A stretch of 64,000 nucleotides of DNA from positions 16,588 through 80,587 of the forward strand of contig WYBR01000070.1 in the NCBI GenBank assembly GCA_011525805.1, read 5' to 3'. The translations under genes were made by a program, and so were the position numbers. The notes beneath the pieces were generated by a model. The model worked only from the letters and a program-made list of their open reading frames with translations. It made no database searches and was not told where the DNA came from. This stretch comes from Vicinamibacteraceae bacterium. GTDB taxonomy: Bacteria; Planctomycetota; Phycisphaerae; Phycisphaerales; UBA5793. The stretch's first letter is position 1. Every line of letters starts with the position of its first letter. This document shows positions 10,281 through 19,044 of this stretch, one piece after another.

Positions 10281-11816
10281 ATGCTGAACCCCATGACGCA
10301 GCCGCTGGTGCTCGACGGGCAGGGCCTTTCGATCGATGACGTCGCGTCGGTGGCGCGAGGCGATCGGCCGGTGCGCCTCGGCGGCCGAGGCCGCGAGGCG
10401 CTGGAGCGCAGTCGCGCCGTCGTCGAGCGCGCCCTCCAGACCGGCGAGGCCATCTACGGCGTGAACACGGGCTTCGGCAGCCTCGCGCGGCAGCGCATCG
10501 CGCCCGAGCAGGTTCGCGAGGTGCAGCGCAATCTCATCCGCTCCCACTCCGCGGGCGTCGGCGAGGCCCTCAGCGAGAGCGTGGTTCGCTCGATGCTCCT
10601 GCTGCTGACGGCGAGCCTGTGCCGGGGATGCTCGGGGGTGCGGCCGGTCGTCGTCGAGCGCCTGCTCGACCTGCTCAACCACCGCGTGGCGCCCGTGGTG
10701 CCGTCGCGCGGCTCGGTGGGGGCGTCGGGAGATCTCGCGCCGCTGGCGCATTGCGCGCTTGTGCTCACCGGCGAAGGGCACGTGATGCACGAGGGGGCCT
10801 ACAAGCCCGCGGGCAAGGCGCTTGCCGACGCCGGACTCCAACCCGTTGCCCTCGAAGCCAAGGAGGGGCTGGCGCTCATCAACGGCACGCACCTGATGAC
10901 CTCGCTCGCTTCGCTGGCGCTTCACGATCTCGGCCTGCTCATCGACGCGGCGGTGCTCGCCAACGCGATGATGATCGACGCCTGCCTCGCCACCGACGCG
11001 TTTCTCGACGACCGGCTGCACGCGGCCCGCGGGCAGGCGGGGCAGCGCGCCGTCGCGGCCAGGCTGCGCGAGTGCCTCGCCGGCAGCGAGATCATCCCTT
11101 CGCACAAGGTGGATGATCCGCGGGTGCAGGATCCCTACTCGCTGCGCTGCTCACCACAGATTCTCGGGGCGGCGGAGGACATGCTCGCCCACGCGCGGGC
11201 GGTGGTCGAGCGCGAACTCGGCGGCGTGTCGGACAACCCGCTCGTCTTCGCCGGCGAAGGCGGCGGGCGCGACGCGATCATCAGCGGGGGGAACTTTCAC
11301 GGCCTGCCGCTGGCGCTGGCGATGGACGCGGCGACGATCGCCGTCGCCCACGTCGCCGGCGTCAGCGAGCGGCGCATCTACTACCTCCTTGCCGCCAGCG
11401 ACAGCGAGAATCCGCTCAACGCCTATCTCTCGCCCCAGCCGGGGCTGCACTCGGGCATGATGATCGCGCAGTACACCGCCGCGGCGTGCTGCAACGAGAT
11501 CCAGACGCTCAGCGCTCCGGCGAGCGTGGCGAACATCCCGACCTCGGCGGGGCAGGAAGATTACAACTCCTTCGGCCCCAACGCCGGCTTCAAACTCCGC
11601 CGCGCCGTCGAACTGGCGACGCACGTGATCGCGATCGAACTGCTCTGCGCCGCCGAGGCGCTCGAGTATCACCGTCCGCGGCGCAGCGGCGCCGCGGTCG
11701 AGGAGGCGCACGAGACGGTGCGCCGGCACGTGCCGCGCCTTGTCGCCGACCGCCCCATGACGACGGACATCGAGTCGATCGTGAAACTGATCCGCGCGGG
11801 TCGGCTGGGGCGCTGA
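10281..11816 (+). CDS. hutH: Histidine ammonia-lyase
   Basis: 511 residues from the ATG at 10281 (507 from 10293), the family's normal length. The self-processing MIO triad Ala-Ser-Gly is at 148-150 inside GSVGASGDLAPLAH, and the active-site segments YGVNTGFGSLA and NGTHLMTSLASLALHD are present. It converts L-histidine to urocanate and ammonia, the first step of histidine degradation. No hutU, hutI or hutG is nearby, so the rest of the pathway must be elsewhere. Related aromatic ammonia-lyases share the fold; the FGSLA and NSFGPNAGFK context favours histidine. It is divergent from moaE and convergent with the dehydratase-like gene. Confidence 0.92.
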   Translation: MLNPMTQPLVLDGQGLSIDDVASVARGDRPVRLGGRGREALERSRAVVERALQTGEAIYGVNTGFGSLARQRIAPEQVREVQRNLIRSHSAGVGEALSESVVRSMLLLLTASLCRGCSGVRPVVVERLLDLLNHRVAPVVPSRGSVGASGDLAPLAHCALVLTGEGHVMHEGAYKPAGKALADAGLQPVALEAKEGLALINGTHLMTSLASLALHDLGLLIDAAVLANAMMIDACLATDAFLDDRLHAARGQAGQRAVAARLRECLAGSEIIPSHKVDDPRVQDPYSLRCSPQILGAAEDMLAHARAVVERELGGVSDNPLVFAGEGGGRDAIISGGNFHGLPLALAMDAATIAVAHVAGVSERRIYYLLAASDSENPLNAYLSPQPGLHSGMMIAQYTAAACCNEIQTLSAPASVANIPTSAGQEDYNSFGPNAGFKLRRAVELATHVIAIELLCAAEALEYHRPRRSGAAVEEAHETVRRHVPRLVADRPMTTDIESIVKLIRAGRLGR

Positions 11817-11856
11817 GCGATCGCGTTGGATGCGAAGACGCAAGCGACCCCAAGCC

Positions 11857-12423
11857 CTACAGAATGGGCATTCCGGTGACGCGCGACTCGAAAGCGACGT
11901 TGCCGTTGATCAGCCCCATCGTGTCGCAGATGAAGCGGCGGATGTGGAACTTGACCTGCTGGCTGAGGATGACGAGCGTGTCGCCGGGCTCGACCTTGTT
12001 GCGGAACTTCGTGTCCTCGATGCGCGTGAAGCCGACGAAGTTGTAGGAGACGATGCCGCGCGCGAGGAACATCCAGCAGGAGAGTTGTGCGGCGGCTTCG
12101 ACCATCATGACGGCGGGCATGATGGGGCGGCCGGGGATGTGCCCGGCGCACCACCACTCATCGTCGCGCACCTTGCGGATAGCGATTCCCTGCTCGTAGT
12201 TCTCGCCGAGCCAGGCGATGCGGTCGATCTGCTGCGCCTCGCCGCGGTGCTTGTTGTACTTCTGAATGCCTTCGTAGTCGACGACGGTGGCGTCGAGGTC
12301 GATTCCGGAGATGTCAAAGAGCAGCGGGGGAGCGGGCGGGCGTAGGGCGCCGAGCGTGATGTTGTTTTCCAGGCCCACGAGGACACCTACCGGTTTTCTG
12401 ATCGTTGCCGTGTCGTTCACCAT
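11857..12423 (-). CDS. Hotdog-fold 3-hydroxyacyl-ACP dehydratase (FabZ/FabA-like)
   Basis: 188 residues from the ATG at 12423 (a TTG 15 bases upstream is possible). The motif GHIPGRPIMPAVMMVEAAAQ contains the histidine and glutamate that form the active site in FabZ-type dehydratases, and the ending is the usual hotdog beta-sheet. FabZ proteins dehydrate 3-hydroxyacyl-ACP in fatty-acid elongation. The N-terminal 40 residues are longer than in FabZ. No other lipid gene adjoins it, so the exact substrate is uncertain. Confidence 0.82.
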   Translation of the reverse strand: MVNDTATIRKPVGVLVGLENNITLGALRPPAPPLLFDISGIDLDATVVDYEGIQKYNKHRGEAQQIDRIAWLGENYEQGIAIRKVRDDEWWCAGHIPGRPIMPAVMMVEAAAQLSCWMFLARGIVSYNFVGFTRIEDTKFRNKVEPGDTLVILSQQVKFHIRRFICDTMGLINGNVAFESRVTGMPIL

Positions 12424-12565
12424 CGCCTCGCTTTTCAATGAGCCGCCCGGGCCGCCGGCCGCGTCGCGGAGAGCCGTCGTGCCCGTTGAGGCGCCTGTGC
12501 CGGATCGACCGACCGGATTGATGCGGCGCGCCGTCGCGGCCGGTCGGCCCGTGGCCCGTTGCCGT

Positions 12566-12754
12566 TCAACTGCCGGAAGAATCGCCCTGGTCGCGGAGAT
12601 TGAGAATCGAGTTGCGAACCTCCTGGCAGGCCGCCTTGATTTCCTGCATGGTTTTGCGCGCCCGGGTGCCCGCCGCCTTGTTGCCGCCCTCCGCCTTGCG
12701 GATGTCCTCTTCAGCCGCCGCGACCAGTCGCTTGAGATTCTCGTACGCTTCCAT
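12566..12754 (-). CDS. Histone H1-like (Hc1-type) small protein
   Basis: 62 residues starting at an ATG preceded by AAGGAG. The sequence MEAYENLKRLVAAAEEDIRK continues with a GGNKAAGTRARK segment and an amphipathic helix. This matches the short globular part of the chlamydial Hc1/planctomycete histone H1-like family, which binds DNA or organises the nucleoid. The long lysine-rich tail typical of chlamydial Hc1 is missing; the end is LNLRDQGDSSGS. The role is inferred from family resemblance. Confidence 0.8.
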   Translation of the reverse strand: MEAYENLKRLVAAAEEDIRKAEGGNKAAGTRARKTMQEIKAACQEVRNSILNLRDQGDSSGS

Positions 12755-12848
12755 GGTGCTCCTTACCCATCTTGTGCGGATATCGGCCGTTCGGGCCGTT
12801 CCCCCCGCGAGAGAATATAGCCCCCTTCCGAGGCTCGCGGGCAAGGCG

Positions 12849-13436
12849 TCAGGGCGACTTTTTGCCCATTCCGGCGGATCGCAGGCCCTTGACGAGGGGC
12901 AAACACGCGCGAAACGCAGGGTCGGACGCATCACGGATCAGTTCGTAAGTTGCTGAAACACAGCCGGTTATGCTCGATCCCGCCGCCGCCAGCCGCGAGA
13001 GGGCCGGGCCGATCTGCTCCGGCTCGCCCCCGGAAATCGCGTCCAGAACCGCAAAAACGTTCTTCCCCCCATCCAGCAGGTCCAGCCCGGTTTGCAGAAT
13101 GCAAACGTGCGCCTCGATTCCCCCGATGAGGACGTTCGGCCGGCCGTGTTCCTCCAGCCACGCCGCAACCGGTTCAACGCAGGCGCTGAATCGCGTTTTT
13201 TCGAAGACCGGCGTGCCCGGCGGCAGGGCCCCGCGGATCGGCTCCACCGTGCGGCCCAGACCCTTGACGTACTGCTCCGTTACCGCCAAGGGCAGACCGA
13301 GCACTCCGGCCATCTGCGCCAGATAGCGGCAGCACGCCACGAGGCGGTCCGCCTCGACCATCTCACCGATGAGCCGCTCCTGCACGTCGATGAGCAGCAC
13401 GCAGGCGCTCGATGTGCTCAGGCGAGGCGCAGGCAT
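12849..13436 (-). CDS. Isochorismatase-family cysteine hydrolase
   Basis: 195 residues, a standard one-domain length. The three residues of the family's catalytic triad are visible: Asp in CVLLIDVQERL (residue about 17), Lys in FEKTRFSAC, and Cys in GIEAHVCILQTGLDLL, preceded by the cis-peptide context. The family hydrolyses a range of amide or vinyl-ether substrates; this sequence is nearest to the YcaC/ISOC1-type group, whose substrates are poorly known. The ATG at 13436 has GGGAG ten bases upstream. It is divergent from the basic SnoaL-like gene across 120 bases. Confidence 0.88.
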   Translation of the reverse strand: MPAPRLSTSSACVLLIDVQERLIGEMVEADRLVACCRYLAQMAGVLGLPLAVTEQYVKGLGRTVEPIRGALPPGTPVFEKTRFSACVEPVAAWLEEHGRPNVLIGGIEAHVCILQTGLDLLDGGKNVFAVLDAISGGEPEQIGPALSRLAAAGSSITGCVSATYELIRDASDPAFRACLPLVKGLRSAGMGKKSP

Positions 13437-13556
13437 GAGAACGATCTCCCGACTTCGTGCGGCGCGAGTCGCCCGGCGATCGCCGCCGCCGATACAATCT
13501 CGCCCGGTCGTTGCAGGTTCCGATCCACCATGTTACCCTGAAAGCGAACGCACACG

Positions 13557-14102
13557 ATGGCCAGCCGCAAGAAGTCCACCCGCCGCGCGTCCCGATCCCG
13601 TCCCGCCGTGAAGAAGAAGACGAACAAGAAAAGCGCTCGCAAAGCGGCGCCGAAGCGCAAGGCCGCCGCCAAGAAGCGCCGCGCCGCCTCAAAGCCCAGG
13701 CGCGATCCGCTCGCGCCGCGCGACGTCGCCACCGGCGCCGGAGCGTCGGCGCGCGAGATCGGTGCTTCGCTCGTCGAGATGTTCAATCGCGGGCAGTTGC
13801 GCGAGATCGAGGAGATGTGGTGGTCGCCCAGGATCACTTCGATCGAGGGCATGGGCCAGGCGTGGGACGGGCGCGCGGCCGTTGAAGGCAAGAACGCCTG
13901 GTGGGCGCAGACCAATCGCATGGCAAGCGGCTCGGCCGAAGGCCCCTACGTCGGCGCGACGGGCTTCTCCGTCAAGTTCCACCTCGAGGTCGAGGACAAG
14001 AACACCGGCCAGCGCACCATCATGGACGAGATCGGCGTCTACACCGTCAAGGACGGGAAGATCGTGCAGGAAGAGTTCATGTATGGCCCGTCGGCGACCT
14101 GA
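13557..14102 (+). CDS. SnoaL-like domain protein with lysine/arginine-rich N-terminal tail
   Basis: 181 residues in two parts. Residues 1-55 are extremely basic (runs such as VKKKTNKKSARKAAPKRKAA), like histone or ribosomal-protein tails. Residues 60-181 form a SnoaL-like/NTF2-type alpha+beta fold (LVEMFNRGQLREIEEMWW near the start, DEIGVYTVKDGKIVQEEFMY at the end). The fold usually forms a small binding or catalytic pocket, often as a dimer. The tail could bind nucleic acid or anionic polymers; this is inference. It sits next to the histone H1-like gene but on the opposite strand. Confidence 0.72.
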   Translation: MASRKKSTRRASRSRPAVKKKTNKKSARKAAPKRKAAAKKRRAASKPRRDPLAPRDVATGAGASAREIGASLVEMFNRGQLREIEEMWWSPRITSIEGMGQAWDGRAAVEGKNAWWAQTNRMASGSAEGPYVGATGFSVKFHLEVEDKNTGQRTIMDEIGVYTVKDGKIVQEEFMYGPSAT

Positions 14103-14257
14103 CCGGGGACACCCGCGTTTCGCGCGCGGCTCCAGTCGAGATGGCGCCAACAACGCGCAGGCCGAACACGTTGCGCCTTCGGGAGCGTCGGGAGATGATC
14201 TCGCGCTTCACGCCCACGCGCGCGACGCCGCCATGGCGGCGCTCGAAGCGCGTTGAC

Positions 14258-15637
14258 TCAGTTCTCCGGCTGAATGATCGCCCAGGCGGGCGGACTGACT
14301 TCGCACGAGCCGTGATCGACGACCTGGAACATGTACGTTCCATCGATGTGCGCGGGGACGTTGAGGCGAATGACTGCCCGGCCGTCGGGGCCGGCCACGG
14401 TCGTGGCGGCGAGGCGCGGGTCGATGATGTCGATCATCGCGCCGGGGCACTGCTCCAGCGGCTGCGGCTCGCCGCGCGTTGTGCCCCAGAGAAGCGAGAC
14501 GCGCCCGCCGGGCGTGGCGTGGTTGATCTGAATCTCGTTGCGCACGCCGGGGCGCGAAGGCTCGATGCTCCAGAGCGTCAGGCCGGTGTCCACGGGATCG
14601 AGGCGCACGGGAAATGCTCGCCTGCTCGGTTGATGGTAACCCCGACCCCCGATCTGTCCCGCATCGTTGAGGCGCATAGGCGCGACCGTCCCCCACTCAT
14701 CCCGAATCGACTCGAGGAGAAGGTCGTCGAGCACCATCGTGAGATTGTTGCGATAGAAGACGGTGTCGAGCACCGGGTCGAAGGAACTGCCCATCATCTC
14801 CCCGCGATTGTTGATGGCGTACACCGAGGCCATGGTGTCGGGGTTGATTCTCGCCAACTCGCGAACTCTGCCGTTCTTCCACCAGACGGGGTAGTAGAAG
14901 CCGGTTTCAGCGCTCGTGGTCGACCAGCCGGAGATGACGCCCAGGTCGTTGATGTCGGACGGCTTGGCCCGGGCGCCGACTCCAAGGTGTTCGAGAACAG
15001 AGTATTTGTTGGCGTCGCGGTCGTACAGGAGCGCTTTGCCCCCGCTGCCCTGGCCGACGACCTGGCCAAGGTTGTTGATTCCGTCGATGCCGACCATGAG
15101 AGACAGGGTCTGCGCCACTCCGTCGCGCCAAAGGAAGGTACCGTCTCCATACCCGACGACGGAGGGGTCATTGTTGAGGTTGTATGCGACGCCGTCGCGC
15201 CCGAGGAGGTCGATGACGGTCCACTGATCCACCCACAGGACAGCATGAGCGCCGAGATACGAGCCTTCCGACCGACCGGCGATGAAGCCGTGGTCGTTGA
15301 TGTCATGGGCCTGCGCGGATCGTCGATCGCGCCAGTAGCGCATGGCGGTGTGAGGCAGCAGGTGGGGGAGTTCGACGACGCGTCCGTCTGCCTGCCAGAG
15401 CAGCGCGGTCGTTCCCCCCGTCTCCCTGTACCCGGTCCCGACCATCTCCGCGCGATTGTTGATCGCGTTGACTTCGATGATGTAGTACTCTTGCGGGTAC
15501 TCGTACTCCACGACGTTGAACCGCTGGGCGAGGGCGGAACCGGAGTGCGAAACGAAGGGAAAGAGGGCTGCCCAGGCCGCGGTGATGCCCGTGCGCAGCC
15601 GGTTCGAACCGTTCAGGGACTCTGCGTGGTGCTTCAT
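14258..15637 (-). CDS. Secreted HAF-repeat protein
   Basis: 459 residues. The ATG at 15637 has GGAGG six bases upstream. Residues 1-37 are a signal peptide ending SALAQ. The body contains repeated segments of the type INNRAEMVGTGY, INDHGFIAGRS, INNLGQVVGQG, INDLGVISGWS, INNRGEMMGSS and LNDAGQIGGRG, the regular HAF-type repeats of extracellular beta-propeller-like proteins. The last 110 residues form a separate beta-rich domain with two cysteine pairs. The protein should be exported; the biological role is unknown. Confidence 0.8.
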   Translation of the reverse strand: MKHHAESLNGSNRLRTGITAAWAALFPFVSHSGSALAQRFNVVEYEYPQEYYIIEVNAINNRAEMVGTGYRETGGTTALLWQADGRVVELPHLLPHTAMRYWRDRRSAQAHDINDHGFIAGRSEGSYLGAHAVLWVDQWTVIDLLGRDGVAYNLNNDPSVVGYGDGTFLWRDGVAQTLSLMVGIDGINNLGQVVGQGSGGKALLYDRDANKYSVLEHLGVGARAKPSDINDLGVISGWSTTSAETGFYYPVWWKNGRVRELARINPDTMASVYAINNRGEMMGSSFDPVLDTVFYRNNLTMVLDDLLLESIRDEWGTVAPMRLNDAGQIGGRGYHQPSRRAFPVRLDPVDTGLTLWSIEPSRPGVRNEIQINHATPGGRVSLLWGTTRGEPQPLEQCPGAMIDIIDPRLAATTVAGPDGRAVIRLNVPAHIDGTYMFQVVDHGSCEVSPPAWAIIQPEN

Positions 15638-15795
15638 GGGATGCCTCCGACCCCAGCATACGTCAGAAACGCGGGACCGGCTGCATGAATCCGGCAGGAT
15701 TGCCCAAATGGGAGACACTTTCATCCGCGGACCTATCGCGGGCCTTTTCTGGCGCGGCCGGCAGGGCACGCTCCTGATCGCCCTCCGCCACCGGA

Positions 15796-16509
15796 TCATG
15801 AGTGGTCGAACCAGATGAGGTGGTGGGCCGGGTCGCGGCGCGGCGGGCGCAGGCCCGACGCCCCGGCGAGGGCCGCGAGTTCCTCCATCGTCCACAGGCG
15901 GTGCAGGCGCTCGCCCGGCCGGAACGTTTCGCACGACTCGTCGATCTCCTCGCCATAGCGCAGCGCGACCAGGCGGCGCGCCGCGTCGAGGATCATCTGG
16001 CACGAGCCGTCTTCGCTCAGTCCCGTCTGCCACGCGCCGCAGGCGACCAGCGCCTGGAGTTCATCGGGGAAATCGTCCATGGCGAAGGCGCCGCCCGCGC
16101 GAAGGCGCGCGGCGAGGCGCTCGAACAGCCCGCGCGCCTCGTCGTCGTCGATCACGAGCATGAGCGTGTGGCCGAGGCAGAGGGCGAGGTCGAAGGGGCC
16201 GGGCCAGCGTGCGGCGTGCTCGGGGTCGAGGAAGTCGGCGTCGATGATCTCGACGTGGCGCCGGCCGCGCAGCCGCCGGCGGGCGGCCCGGCGGGCGCGG
16301 GCGTCGCCGTCGAGGCCGAGGAAGGCGCGGCCGCGCGCGAGCAGCGATTCGATCACGCTCCCGTCGCCACAGCCGAGATCAAGCACGCGCGGGACGAGGC
16401 CGTCGCAGCGCTCGCGCTGCATGAGCCACTCGCGCAGGCCGAGAACCTGCGCCGCCCGCTGCGTAGGGTCAAGCGGCGACCAGTCGTCGAGGAGGGCGTG
16501 CGAGGCCAT
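15796..16509 (-). CDS. SAM-dependent methyltransferase (class I)
   Basis: 237 residues from the ATG at 16509 (a GTG six bases upstream is possible). Motif [17 protein letters not shown], followed by an acidic residue at the end of strand 2 ([11 protein letters not shown]), the motif II region [12 protein letters not shown] and the later [11 protein letters not shown] define a Rossmann-fold methyltransferase. The substrate cannot be read from sequence. It is divergently transcribed from the YyaL-type gene only about 25 bases away, so the two probably share a control region inside their 5' ends. Confidence 0.82.
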   Translation of the reverse strand: MASHALLDDWSPLDPTQRAAQVLGLREWLMQRERCDGLVPRVLDLGCGDGSVIESLLARGRAFLGLDGDARARRAARRRLRGRRHVEIIDADFLDPEHAARWPGPFDLALCLGHTLMLVIDDDEARGLFERLAARLRAGGAFAMDDFPDELQALVACGAWQTGLSEDGSCQMILDAARRLVALRYGEEIDESCETFRPGERLHRLWTMEELAALAGASGLRPPRRDPAHHLIWFDHS

Positions 16510-16533
16510 GCCCACGAATGTACGGGGGTTGAG

Positions 16534-19011
16534 ATGAGCAGGCCAGCGAGGTCAGTGATCGCGATGGTGCTGGCGTTTCGCGTCGCCCTTCCCGCCGGGT
16601 CCGCTTCGCCGCCCCCGCCGCCCGGCCGCACCACCGATTCACCGGAAGGCTCCGCCGCCATGCCCGACGCTTCCCAGCCGCACCAGCACACCAACCGCCT
16701 CGCGCGCGAGACGAGCCCCTACCTCCTCCAACACGCGCACAACCCGGTCGACTGGTATCCCTGGGGCGAGGAGGCGTTCGCCGAGGCCAGGCGGCGGCAG
16801 GTTCCCATCCTCGTCTCGATCGGCTACTCGACGTGCTACTGGTGCCACGTGATGGAGCGCGAGTCGTTCGAGGATGAGCAGGTGGCGGCGGCGATGAACG
16901 AGCGCCTCGTGTGCATCAAGGTCGATCGCGAGGAGCGCCCGGACGTGGATGACCTGTACATGTCGGCGGTGATGGCGCTGACGGGCCAGGGGGGCTGGCC
17001 GCTGAACGTCTTTCTCGTTCCGCCTCCGCCGGACGATCAGCCGCAGGCGTGGACGGGGCTGGCGCCGTTCTGGGGCGGGACGTACTTTCCGCCGCAGGAG
17101 GCGCATGGCCGGCCGAGTTGGACGCGCGTCGTCGAAGCGTTGAGCGAAGCGTGGAAGACGCAGCGCGAAGAAGTGATCGCGCAGTCGGCGCGACTGAGCG
17201 ACGCGGTGCGGCAGCGCCTCTCGCTCGCGGGGGGCGCGGCGCCGATCGGGCAGGGCGAGATCGCCGCCGCCGCCATCACGCTCCTGCGCATCGCCGACCG
17301 CGCGCACGGCGGCTTCGGCCAGGCGCCCAAGTTCCCCCAACCGGCGTTCCTCACCTTCCTGATGGACTGCCGCGACGCCCTCGGCGGCGAAGACAACCGG
17401 CAGCGCGCCGACGAGGCGCTGAGCCTCACGCTCGACCGCATGGCGATGGGGGGCGTGTACGACCAGGTGGGCGGGGGCTTTCACCGCTACAGCACCGATG
17501 CGCAGTGGATCGTGCCGCACTTCGAGAAGATGCTCTACGACAACGGGCAACTCGCGGAGGTCTACGCCATCGCCGCTCAGCGCACCGGCAGCGAGTACTA
17601 CCGCCGCGTCGCCGATGAGATCTGCGCCTACGTCCTGCGCGAGATGACCGATCCGTCTGGCGGGGCGTTCTATTCGGCTCAGGATGCGGAAGTGGACGGC
17701 CGCGAGGGGCTGAATTATCTCTGGACGCCCGAGGAAGTCCAAGCGGCGCTGAAGGCCGCGGGCGAGGAAGCGCTGACCGACTTCGCCTTCAAGGTCTTCG
17801 GCCTCGACCGCGCGGCGAACTTCCGCGATCCGCACCATTCCGACGAGCCGGCGCGGCACGTGCTGCTGCTTACCGCCCACCCCGGGCCGCTCGCCGAGTC
17901 GCTCGGCCTCGTACCGCGCGAGTTCAACGAACGGCTGGATCGCGTGAGGCGAGCGCTCCTGGCGACCCGTGCGCAGCGCCGCCAGCCGCGGCTGGACGAC
18001 AAGGTCATCGCCGGGTGGAACGGGCTGATGATCGCCGGCCTGGCGCGCAGCGCCGAAGCGATGCAGCGGCCGGAATACCGCGATGCGGCGATCCGCGCCT
18101 GGCGGTTCATCGACGCCAACATGCGCGACGAGTCCGGCGGCCTGCTCCGCACCAGCCGGGAAGGCCGCGCCGCCATCCCCGCGTTCTGCGAGGATTATGC
18201 CTTTCTGGCGCACGGCCTGCTGGCGCTGCACCAGAGCGGCGCGGGCGAGGAGTTCCGCGACGCCGCCGTGGCTCTGGTCGATCAGGCGCGCGATCGATTC
18301 TGGGATGAAGCGCGCGGCGGGTGGTTCGACACCCAGGCCGGGCGCGACGATCTCATCTTCCGCGCCCGCTCGATCCACGACGGCGCCGTGCCCGCCGCGG
18401 CGAGCGTCATGCTCCACAACCTCATCGACCTGCACGAGCGGACGGGCGAGGAGAAGTGGCTCGACGACGCGCTCGCCGCGCTTGCCGCGGTCTCGGGCGA
18501 CGTGGCCGAGAATCCCGTCGCCGCCGCCAACTCGACGCGAGCCGTCCTTCGCCTGCTCGATCTGGCGCCGCAGCGCGTGCATCGCATCGGCCGGCCGGGC
18601 GCGGAAGATCCGAACCGCCTCGTCGATCTCGCGCCGTCCGTGGCCGAGGTCGATCTCATCGCCAGCGCCTCGTTCGAACTCGCCGTGACGCTCATCGCGC
18701 GGCAAGGCTGGCACATCAATGCGCACGAACCAGGCAGCGACCAGGTCGTCCCTCTCTCGTTCGAACTTGTCGACGGCGACGGACTGGCGCTTTCGCCCGC
18801 GTATCCGGCGGGGACGGAGTTCGGCGTGGCGGGCGAGGTCATCCGCGTTCACGAGCAGTCGGTGACGGTGCCGCTGCTCATCCGCCGCGTCGGTCCTATC
18901 ACGGGAAGGCCGCGGCTGATGGTGACGTGGCAGGCGTGCAACGACCGCGAGTGCGCCCTGCCGGTGACGGAAGAGGTGCCGGTGAAGTTGCGGGTGCGGC
19001 ACGAGGAGTAG
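16534..19011 (+). CDS. YyaL/DUF255 thioredoxin-domain protein with C-terminal DsbD-alpha-like domain
   Basis: 825 residues from the ATG at 16534; the ATG at 16660 with GGAAGG upstream would give 783. The upstream start adds a signal-peptide-like segment ([18 protein letters not shown]). Next comes the DUF255 thioredoxin domain: [20 protein letters not shown], then the CYWC redox pair in [18 protein letters not shown]. The middle is an alpha/alpha barrel ([20 protein letters not shown]). The last 115 residues ([14 protein letters not shown] through [14 protein letters not shown]) look like the periplasmic alpha domain of DsbD with its cysteine pair. The combination suggests an exported redox or sugar-active protein; its substrate is unknown. 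Confidence 0.8.
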   Translation: MSRPARSVIAMVLAFRVALPAGSASPPPPPGRTTDSPEGSAAMPDASQPHQHTNRLARETSPYLLQHAHNPVDWYPWGEEAFAEARRRQVPILVSIGYSTCYWCHVMERESFEDEQVAAAMNERLVCIKVDREERPDVDDLYMSAVMALTGQGGWPLNVFLVPPPPDDQPQAWTGLAPFWGGTYFPPQEAHGRPSWTRVVEALSEAWKTQREEVIAQSARLSDAVRQRLSLAGGAAPIGQGEIAAAAITLLRIADRAHGGFGQAPKFPQPAFLTFLMDCRDALGGEDNRQRADEALSLTLDRMAMGGVYDQVGGGFHRYSTDAQWIVPHFEKMLYDNGQLAEVYAIAAQRTGSEYYRRVADEICAYVLREMTDPSGGAFYSAQDAEVDGREGLNYLWTPEEVQAALKAAGEEALTDFAFKVFGLDRAANFRDPHHSDEPARHVLLLTAHPGPLAESLGLVPREFNERLDRVRRALLATRAQRRQPRLDDKVIAGWNGLMIAGLARSAEAMQRPEYRDAAIRAWRFIDANMRDESGGLLRTSREGRAAIPAFCEDYAFLAHGLLALHQSGAGEEFRDAAVALVDQARDRFWDEARGGWFDTQAGRDDLIFRARSIHDGAVPAAASVMLHNLIDLHERTGEEKWLDDALAALAAVSGDVAENPVAAANSTRAVLRLLDLAPQRVHRIGRPGAEDPNRLVDLAPSVAEVDLIASASFELAVTLIARQGWHINAHEPGSDQVVPLSFELVDGDGLALSPAYPAGTEFGVAGEVIRVHEQSVTVPLLIRRVGPITGRPRLMVTWQACNDRECALPVTEEVPVKLRVRHEE

Positions 19012-19044
19012 CGCGGGCGGCGGGCGACGCCGAGGCGGATTCGA

